Part shown: positions 6,222 through 10,576 of the stretch, in pieces
How positions within the stretch are numbered: the first letter of the stretch is position 1
How the letters are laid out: each line of letters begins with the position of its first letter
Source of the DNA: an uncultured Brevibacterium sp.
Lineage (GTDB): Bacteria; Actinomycetota; Actinomycetes; Actinomycetales; Brevibacteriaceae
Assembly: GCA_902489215.1 (NCBI GenBank)
Contig: CABTZE010000068.1
Coordinates: 1 to 10,576 of the forward strand
Direction: 5' to 3'
Length of the DNA: 10,576 bases
The notes under the pieces: model-generated
Seen by the model: the letters and a program-made list of their open reading frames with translations, nothing else
Told to the model about the DNA's origin: nothing
Database searches by the model: none
Made by a program: the position numbers and the translations under genes

Positions 6222-6899
6222 TCAGTGTGCGCGGTTGTGCAGGCGCTCCATGTCGAGGATGACGACGGCGCGTGCTTCCAGGCGGATCCAGCCGCGCTGT
6301 GCGAAGTCGGCCAGAGCCTTGTTGACGGTTTCACGCGATGCGCCGACAAGCTGGGCGAGTTCTTCCTGCGTGAGGTCGTGCTGCACCAGGCTGCCGTCCG
6401 GTGCGGGGCGACCGAAGCGGCGGTTGAGGTCCAGGAGTGCCTTGGCGACACGGCCGGGAACATCGGAGAACACGAGGTCGCCGACGGTTTCGTTGGTGCG
6501 GCGCAGACGCTGGGCGAGTGCGCGCAGCAGGTTCATTGCGGCCTGCGGGCGGCCTTCCAGCCAGGCCAGGAGGTCTTCGTGCTTGAGGCTGAGCAGTTCG
6601 GTCTGGCTGACAGCGGTGACGGTCGAGGAACGTGGGCCCGGGTCGAAGAGCGCGAGTTCGCCGATGATTTCGCCGGGGCCGACGACCGACAGGAGGCTTT
6701 CGCGGCCGTCGTCGGATTCGCGGCCGACCTTGAGCTTGCCGGAGGACACGATGTAGAGCTCGTCGCCGGAGTCTCCTTCGTGGAAGAGGACGGCGGCACG
6801 GCGCAGGCTGCGCGGCTTCATGTACTTGACAAGGGCGTTCGTCGATTCGTCATCGAGTCCTGCGAACAGGGTCGCGCTGCGGACTACTTCGATATCCAC
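6222..6899 (-). CDS. cAMP-responsive transcription regulator, CRP/GlxR family
   Basis: A 225-residue CRP/FNR-family regulator, close in length to mycobacterial CRP and corynebacterial GlxR. The N-terminal cyclic-nucleotide domain has the phosphate-binding cassette GELALFDPGPRSSTVTA (about 80-96, with E81, R90 and S91). The central helix carries RRTN (T135, N136), a position that contacts cAMP in the mycobacterial protein. The C-terminal winged helix-turn-helix spans about 176-210 (LTQEELAQLVGASRETVNKAL, recognition helix around SRETVNKAL), the signature of the GlxR/CRP branch that binds TGTGA-N6-TCACA. The start is GTG at 6897-6899, chosen because GGAGG (6907-6911 on the complement) lies 7 bases upstream; an open frame extends to 7220 but lacks conservation. 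Divergent from nth and convergent to the MBL gene, the same relative layout as in Mycobacterium. Likely a global regulator of carbon metabolism, including acs nearby, by analogy. Confidence 0.96.
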   Translation of the reverse strand: MDIEVVRSATLFAGLDDESTNALVKYMKPRSLRRAAVLFHEGDSGDELYIVSSGKLKVGRESDDGRESLLSVVGPGEIIGELALFDPGPRSSTVTAVSQTELLSLKHEDLLAWLEGRPQAAMNLLRALAQRLRRTNETVGDLVFSDVPGRVAKALLDLNRRFGRPAPDGSLVQHDLTQEELAQLVGASRETVNKALADFAQRGWIRLEARAVVILDMERLHNRAH

Positions 6900-6970
6900 G
6901 TCTGTACCTCCGGGTTGCTGTTCTGCGACGTTGGGACGCGGTGTTTCGGCCCATTGAACTTCTTGCCGCA

Positions 6971-6986
6971 TGTGATTCAGGTCAAT
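6971..6986. promoter_or_regulatory. Candidate CRP/GlxR operator in the crp-nth intergenic region
   Basis: TGTGATTCAGGTCAAT has a perfect left half-site (TGTGA), the right 6-base spacing and a weaker right half (TCAAT against TCACA). It overlaps the candidate crp -10 (TAGGAT on the - strand, 6985-6990), so binding would be expected to repress crp. It is also about 40 bases upstream of the candidate nth -10. This is a match by eye to the established consensus, not a demonstrated site. Confidence 0.4.
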
Positions 6987-6990
6987 CCTA
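6985..6990 (-). promoter_or_regulatory. Candidate -10 element of crp
   Basis: On the - strand this reads TAGGAT, fitting TANNNT, and would start transcription near 6978, giving a leader of about 80 bases that includes the strong GGAGG at 6907-6911. No clear -35 is visible at 16-18 bases, which fits a promoter under activator or repressor control. Confidence 0.35.
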
Positions 6991-7025
6991 GCAATGCTCA
7001 CCGGGTGTGGCACGGGTCCGTGTTC

Positions 7026-7031
7026 TATGCT
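7026..7031 (+). promoter_or_regulatory. Candidate -10 element of the nth operon
   Basis: TATGCT fits TANNNT and would start transcription near 7038, leaving a short leader with AGAGGAG (7043-7049) as the ribosome binding site before GTG 7055. The -35 region is poor. Confidence 0.35.
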
Positions 7032-7054
7032 GACCTGCAGATAGAGGAGTGGGT

Positions 7055-7816
7055 GTGGCGCAGAAGAGCATGCTTGAACGCAGCCAGCGTCGCTTTGCCG
7101 AAGAAACCCAGTTGGGCAGAGTCCGCAGGGCGCGCAAGATCGACAGGATGCTGCAGAAGGTTTTTCCCGATGCGCGTGCGGAGCTTGATTTTCGCAATGC
7201 GTTCGAACTGCTGATTGCAACGGTGCTGTCAGCCCAGACGACCGACATTCGCGTCAACCAGGTGACCCCGCAGTTGTTTGCCGCCTACCCTGACGCGACG
7301 GCGCTCGCGCAGGCTCGTCTGGAAGATGTCGAAGAGATCATCCGTCCTACGGGCTTCTACCGCTCAAAGGCGAAGAACATCATCGCCCTGGCGGTGCAGC
7401 TGGTCGAGGATCACGGGGGCGAGGTGCCTGCTGACCAGGCCGCGCTGGTTCGCCTTCCCGGGGTGGGTGTGAAGACTGCGAACGTTGTGCTCGGCAATGC
7501 CTTTTCCATTCCGGGACTGACAATCGACACGCACGTGGGGCGTCTGGCCAGGCGGCTGGGCTTCACGACCGAAGACAATCCCGACAAGGTCGAAGCTGAT
7601 CTGCTTCCGCTGTACAAGAAGTCTGATCTGACGATGGTGTCGCACAGGCTGATCTTCTTGGGCCGGCGCATCTGTCACGCGCGCGGGCCAGCCTGCGGTG
7701 TGTGTCCGATTGCCCGCCTGTGCCCGAGTTTCGGCACGGGTCCGCTTGATCCTGCCGAAGCCGAGGCGAAGCTCGCCTATGGTCTGCAGGTTCCGGAAGG
7801 CGGGTGGCAGCTGTGA
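7055..7816 (+). CDS. nth: Endonuclease III (DNA glycosylase/AP lyase)
   Basis: Base-excision repair enzyme that removes oxidised pyrimidines and cleaves the abasic site. With GTG 7055 it has 253 residues. VLSAQTTD (about 57-64) is the conserved N-terminal helix signature. The helix-hairpin-helix LPGVGVKTANVV (about 134-145) carries the catalytic Lys140, and LTIDTHVGRL has the catalytic Asp158, spaced 18 apart as in the E. coli enzyme (Lys120/Asp138). The 4Fe-4S cluster cysteines are complete: C207-X6-C214-X2-C217-X5-C223. GTG 7055 is preferred because AGAGGAG ends 5 bases before it; GTG 7049 overlaps that motif and ATG 7070 is too far. The gene is divergent from crp and overlaps the following NUDIX gene by 4 bases (GTGA). 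In other actinobacteria a TlpA-like thioredoxin gene often follows nth; it is not here. Confidence 0.97.
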   Translation: MAQKSMLERSQRRFAEETQLGRVRRARKIDRMLQKVFPDARAELDFRNAFELLIATVLSAQTTDIRVNQVTPQLFAAYPDATALAQARLEDVEEIIRPTGFYRSKAKNIIALAVQLVEDHGGEVPADQAALVRLPGVGVKTANVVLGNAFSIPGLTIDTHVGRLARRLGFTTEDNPDKVEADLLPLYKKSDLTMVSHRLIFLGRRICHARGPACGVCPIARLCPSFGTGPLDPAEAEAKLAYGLQVPEGGWQL

Positions 7817-8496
7817 GTGATGACGGCCTGCTGGAGGCTCTCAGCGGGTTGGCACAGTCGGATATTTCCGATCACTGGATTCACCATCGCAGGCCGAAAG
7901 AGGACGATTCTGTGCGGCTGGCCGCTGTTCTCATGCTGTTCGGCCGCGGCACGCAGCCGCGTACCGAAGCGGGTCTGCGCGAACAGGACCGTCTGGGGGA
8001 TTTTGGCGATGTCGATGTCGTGCTGCTCAAGCGGGCCGAAACTCTGCGCAGTCATCCCGGCCAAGTGGCGTTCCCGGGTGGGCGCAAAGACCCCGAGGAC
8101 GCAACCGCGATTGATGCCGCGCTGCGAGAAGCGCAGGAGGAAACGGGGGTTGATCCGGGCCGCGTGGACGTCATTGGGACGTGGCCATCACTGTGGGTTC
8201 CAGTCAGTCGGCACAGTGTGACGCCCGTGATCGCCTCGTGGGATGGTGCGCAGACGCTGCGGGCCGTGGACCAGGCGGAATCGTCGTCCGTGTACCGGGT
8301 TCCCGTAGCCGATCTTGTGGCACCGGCTAACCGAGGAGTGTTCGAGGTGCCGAAAACCGGGTGGCATTCGCCGGTTTTCGACGCCGGCGTGCTGCGATCC
8401 TGGGGGTTCACCGCGGGGCTTCTTGACAGTGCGTTCGAGGCTCTCGGCTGGTCGCGGGACTGGGACCGGTCCAATCGCCTGCACATCGACATGTGA
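7813..8496 (+). CDS. NUDIX hydrolase, CoA-pyrophosphatase type
   Basis: Predicted to hydrolyse CoA or CoA derivatives to 4'-phosphopantetheine and 3',5'-ADP, as in NudL-type enzymes. The family signature LLKRAETLRSHPGQVAFPGG (about 71-90) precedes the NUDIX box, which runs GGRKDPEDA...ALREAQEETGV (89-113) with R105, E106, E109 and E110 intact; an Asp replaces the first Glu, as is common in this subfamily. A proline- and tryptophan-rich middle (GTWPSLWVPVSRHSVTPVI) matches the CoA-specific branch. The length is 227 residues. The start is GTG 7813, whose GTGA overlaps the nth stop; an in-frame GTG at 7804 would add only three residues and cannot be excluded. Coupling to nth makes a small repair/sanitation operon ended by the palindrome at 8561-8594. 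Confidence 0.9.
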   Translation: MSDDGLLEALSGLAQSDISDHWIHHRRPKEDDSVRLAAVLMLFGRGTQPRTEAGLREQDRLGDFGDVDVVLLKRAETLRSHPGQVAFPGGRKDPEDATAIDAALREAQEETGVDPGRVDVIGTWPSLWVPVSRHSVTPVIASWDGAQTLRAVDQAESSSVYRVPVADLVAPANRGVFEVPKTGWHSPVFDAGVLRSWGFTAGLLDSAFEALGWSRDWDRSNRLHIDM

Positions 8497-8560
8497 ACCC
8501 ACCTGACCTCCACCTCGGGAGGGTGCTCCGTGCTCATCTGACATGAAGACCCGAAGACAG

Positions 8561-8594
8561 AAGAGGGGCCAGCTCATATGAGCTGGCCCCTCTT
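8561..8594. terminator. Perfect 34-base palindromic bidirectional terminator
   Basis: AAGAGGGGCCAGCTCAT (8561-8577) is followed directly by its reverse complement (8578-8594), giving a stem of up to 15 bp around a CATATG centre. Short A and T ends make a U-rich tail in either direction. It sits 64 bases after the CoA-pyrophosphatase stop and 17 bases after the stop of the convergent membrane-protein gene, so it can end both transcripts. Confidence 0.92.
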
Positions 8595-8611
8595 GCTGAG
8601 AATTCAGAAGT

Positions 8612-9019
8612 TCACACGCGCGGACCCGACGGGTTGGTCAGGGCGGTCTTGACCGCCGCGATGACCGACTTGCCGCGGTCGCTAGCGCGGGTCGGCGTGG
8701 GATTGCCCTTCTTGAACAGCGGCACCGCAATCGCCACGAGGATCGAAGCGATAACAACGTAGATGCCGAACACGATCAGGGTGCTGGCCCACCAGCCCCA
8801 ACCGGCGAATTCGTGGAAGATCGCAACGAAGAACGCGGTGAGGACGAACAGGGACATGATGAGGATGCCCAGGCCGACGACCGTCAGACCGATGGCGGTG
8901 CCGAGTTTGACGGAACCCTCTTTGATCTCCTGCTTGGCGAGCGCGGCTTCTTCTTCTGCCAGAGCCTTCGTGTCGGCAGAAATGTCCCGCACGATTTGCG
9001 CAATGGAACGATCAGACAT
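8612..9019 (-). CDS. Small membrane protein, holin-X/DUF1469-like (phage holin superfamily III name)
   Basis: A 135-residue protein with a charged amphipathic N-terminal helix (SIAQIVRDISADTKALAEEEAALAKQ is the region 5-30), then two transmembrane helices at about 40-67 and 78-102 separated by a short HEFAGWGWW turn, and a basic C-terminal tail. This is the layout of the chromosomal actinobacterial 'Holin-X, superfamily III' proteins. Despite the name, there is no phage gene here and a lysis role is not implied; the real function is unknown, possibly membrane or envelope organisation. ATG 9019 is supported by TAGGAGGA (GGAGGA at 9029-9034 on the complement), 9 bases upstream. It lies downstream of acs on the same strand but has its own likely promoter (9059-9088). 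Confidence 0.85.
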   Translation of the reverse strand: MSDRSIAQIVRDISADTKALAEEEAALAKQEIKEGSVKLGTAIGLTVVGLGILIMSLFVLTAFFVAIFHEFAGWGWWASTLIVFGIYVVIASILVAIAVPLFKKGNPTPTRASDRGKSVIAAVKTALTNPSGPRV

Positions 9020-9058
9020 GGGGCGGAGTCCTCCTAGAAAATGCAGGCCTTTGTCTCG

Positions 9059-9088
9059 ATACTAGTGGGAACTGTGCACCAGCACCAA
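9059..9088 (-). promoter_or_regulatory. Candidate promoter of the holin-X-like membrane protein gene
   Basis: On the - strand TTGGTG (9083-9088) and TAGTAT (9059-9064) are separated by 18 bases, a plausible primary-sigma promoter. Transcription would start near 9052, giving a leader of about 33 bases that contains the GGAGGA ribosome binding site. It lies in the gap downstream of the acs stop, so the gene can be expressed independently of acs. Confidence 0.5.
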
Positions 9089-9101
9089 CGAAAGGGTGCG
9101 C

Positions 9102-10576
9102 TCAGGAGTTGTGCGCACGATCGACGGCCGCTTGGATGCTCGTCATGACGGATGCGTCCGCCAGGGTCGAAGCGTCCCCGCCGTCTTTGCGCTCGGCCAG
9201 GTTCTTCAGGAGCCTGCGGACGATCTTGCCGGAGCGGGTCTTGGGCAGATCGTCAACAAAGTAGATGCGCTTGGGCTTGGCGATCGGGCCGATTTCGCGG
9301 CCCACGTGCTGGCGCAGCTGTTCTTCTGCTCCGTCGTCGTCGGCAAAATCACCGCGTGTGATGACAAACGCGATGACCGCCTGCCCGGACGTGGGGTCGT
9401 CGGCGCCGACGACAGCGGCTTCGGCAACAGCGTCGTGGGACACCAGGGCCGATTCGATTTCCGCGGTCGACAGGCGGTGGCCGGACACGTTCATGACGTC
9501 GTCGACGCGGCCGAGGAACCAGATGTCTCCATCGTCATCGAACCGCGCACCATCACCGGCGAAGTACATGTTCTCAAAGCGCGACCAGTACGTGTCCTTG
9601 TAGCGTTGGTCATCGCCGTAGATACCGCGCAGCATCGACGGCCACGGTTCGGTGATGACGAGGTAGCCGGCCTGGTTCTTCCCGATGTGCTCACCTTTGT
9701 CGTCGACGACGTCGACGCTGATTCCAGGCAGCGGGCGCTGTGCCGAACCGGGCTTGGTGGAGACAACGCCGGGCAGGGGAGCGATCATGTTCGCACCGTT
9801 TTCGGTCTGCCACCACGTGTCGACGATTGGGCACTTCTCGCCGCCGACCACCCGGTGGTACCACATCCAGGCCTCCGGGTTGATGGGTTCGCCGACGGAG
9901 CCCATCAGGCGCAGTGACGACAGATCGTACTTCGCTGGGATTTCTTCGCCCCACTTCATGAAAGTTCGGATGGCGGTGGGGGCGGCGTACAGCTGGGTCA
10001 CGCCGTACTTTTCGATGATTTCCCACCAGCGGCCCTGGTGCGGGGTGTCCGGGGTGCCCTCGTAGATGACCTCTGTCATGCCCATGGCCAGTGGGCCGTA
10101 CGCGATGTAGGTGTGTCCGGTGATCCAGCCGACGTCCGCGGTGCACCAGAAGACATCGGTTTCCGGTTTGGCATCGAACACGTATTTCATGGTGTAGGCC
10201 GCTTGGGTCAGGTAGCCGCCGGAGGTGTGGAGAATGCCCTTCGGCTTTCCGGTGGTTCCCGAGGTGTAGAGGATGAACAGCGGCTGTTCGGCTGGGAAGA
10301 ACTCGGGGGAGTGTTCGGTGGACTGGCGGTCGACGACATCGTGGAAGTACTGGTCGCGGCCTTCGACCATGTGGGCGTCTTCGCCGGTGCGCTGTGCGAC
10401 GAGCACGTGACGGACAGGGGTGTCACCGTGGGCCAGGGCTTCGTCGACCGTGGCTTTGAGGTCGCTTGGCTTGCCGCGGCGGGCACCGCCGGCGGCCGTG
10501 GGAACAAACTCTCCCCCGGCGTCCCAAAAGGGCGAGGGCAGGGCATCGCGGACGAACCCACCAAACACCCCGCCGA
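9102..10576 (-). CDS. acsA: Acetyl-CoA synthetase, N-terminus missing
   Basis: AMP-forming enzyme converting acetate, ATP and CoA to acetyl-CoA. The visible part is 490 residues (family about 650); the frame runs off the right edge, so roughly the first 160 residues are missing. Numbering from the GTG at 10568: the A3 phosphate-binding loop YTSGTTGKPKG (101-111); VFWCTADVGWITGHTYIAYGPL (139-160); VDTWWQTENG (249-258), where the Trp residues that restrict the acyl pocket to acetate are kept; the hinge and C-terminal domain GDGARFDDDGDIWFLGRVDDVMNVSGHR (338-365); and PKTRSGKIVRR, whose Lys448 is the catalytic lysine that is acetylated by Pat-type enzymes. The A5 motif reads TENG where I recall TETG as the common form. 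Residues about 6-30 look atypical and may reflect errors at a contig end. Acetate use and the nearby CRP/GlxR gene fit known cAMP control of acs in actinobacteria. Confidence 0.95.
   Translation of the reverse strand, partial: GGVFGGFVRDALPSPFWDAGGEFVPTAAGGARRGKPSDLKATVDEALAHGDTPVRHVLVAQRTGEDAHMVEGRDQYFHDVVDRQSTEHSPEFFPAEQPLFILYTSGTTGKPKGILHTSGGYLTQAAYTMKYVFDAKPETDVFWCTADVGWITGHTYIAYGPLAMGMTEVIYEGTPDTPHQGRWWEIIEKYGVTQLYAAPTAIRTFMKWGEEIPAKYDLSSLRLMGSVGEPINPEAWMWYHRVVGGEKCPIVDTWWQTENGANMIAPLPGVVSTKPGSAQRPLPGISVDVVDDKGEHIGKNQAGYLVITEPWPSMLRGIYGDDQRYKDTYWSRFENMYFAGDGARFDDDGDIWFLGRVDDVMNVSGHRLSTAEIESALVSHDAVAEAAVVGADDPTSGQAVIAFVITRGDFADDDGAEEQLRQHVGREIGPIAKPKRIYFVDDLPKTRSGKIVRRLLKNLAERKDGGDASTLADASVMTSIQAAVDRAHNS

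Noticed and set aside
6225..7214. Long + strand open frame opposite crp
   Set aside because: The crp frame has complete family motifs on the other strand; this frame is a composition artefact.
6900..7220. N-terminal extension of crp up to 7220
   Set aside because: The extension overlaps the nth gene start and intergenic region, shows no conservation, and a good GGAGG precedes GTG 6899.
8612..9019. Phage holin or prophage remnant
   Set aside because: The family name is historical; no endolysin, integrase or structural phage gene is nearby and base composition is the same as in neighbouring genes.
9082..9099. GCACC/GGTGC hairpin as an acs terminator
   Set aside because: The stem is 5 bp with an 8-base loop and no U-tract, and it overlaps the promoter-like -35 of the next gene.
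1..10576. CRISPR array, tRNA or rRNA gene, insertion sequence, toxin-antitoxin or defence system
   Set aside because: Looked for repeated spaced units, cloverleaf-like segments, transposase motifs and terminal inverted repeats; none were visible.

Overview
This window comes from the chromosome of a GC-rich Gram-positive bacterium of the phylum Actinomycetota, probably a Micrococcales-type organism. The basis is the strong G/C third-position bias, the frequent GTG starts, a GlxR/CRP-type regulator, a bifunctional penicillin-binding protein beside a YkuE-like metallophosphoesterase, and a gene order that recalls the ponA2-ridA-crp-nth-acs neighbourhood of mycobacteria, corynebacteria and streptomycetes. 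Genus cannot be settled from the sequence alone. I see no mobile element, phage module, CRISPR array or structural RNA gene.

Layout from left to right. At 1-345 is the C-terminal end of a metal-type (ABC-3 family) ABC transporter permease, cut by the window edge. It is followed on the + strand by a membrane-anchored metallophosphoesterase (357-1259) and a class A penicillin-binding protein (1326-3482). Both of these appear to start from leaderless transcripts, with a -10 hexamer 7-8 bases before the ATG. A compact + strand group follows: a 52-residue DUF4177 protein (3569-3727), a RidA-family protein (3729-4193), a NUDIX-fold protein whose catalytic box has decayed (4282-5202), and a metallo-beta-lactamase-fold hydrolase (5199-6041). 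A very strong bidirectional terminator (6139-6186) separates this group from the convergent crp/glxR-like regulator (6222-6899, - strand). crp is divergent from nth (endonuclease III, 7055-7816), which is translationally coupled to a CoA-pyrophosphatase-type NUDIX hydrolase (7813-8496). A perfect 34-base palindrome (8561-8594) ends that operon and also serves the convergent - strand gene for a small two-helix membrane protein of the holin-X/DUF1469 type (8612-9019). Upstream of that gene on the - strand is acetyl-CoA synthetase (9102 to the right edge, N-terminus missing).

Functional themes are cell-wall synthesis (PBP, with the metallophosphoesterase as a possible membrane partner), metabolite and nucleotide housecleaning (RidA, two NUDIX-fold proteins, MBL-fold hydrolase, endonuclease III), and cAMP-dependent control of carbon metabolism (CRP/GlxR beside acetyl-CoA synthetase). 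Compared with the order I recall from other actinobacteria, genes usually embedded here (a WhiB-family regulator, ArsA-like ATPases, a TlpA-like thioredoxin, the MarP protease) are absent, so this is a streamlined version.

The window is mostly ordinary housekeeping sequence. The best candidates for a second look are the decayed NUDIX box in an otherwise intact, co-transcribed protein, the hairpin that sits exactly where that gene's start is ambiguous, the small DUF4177 gene, and a CRP-like operator overlapping the crp -10. The last ~100 bases of the window look like an error-prone contig end.
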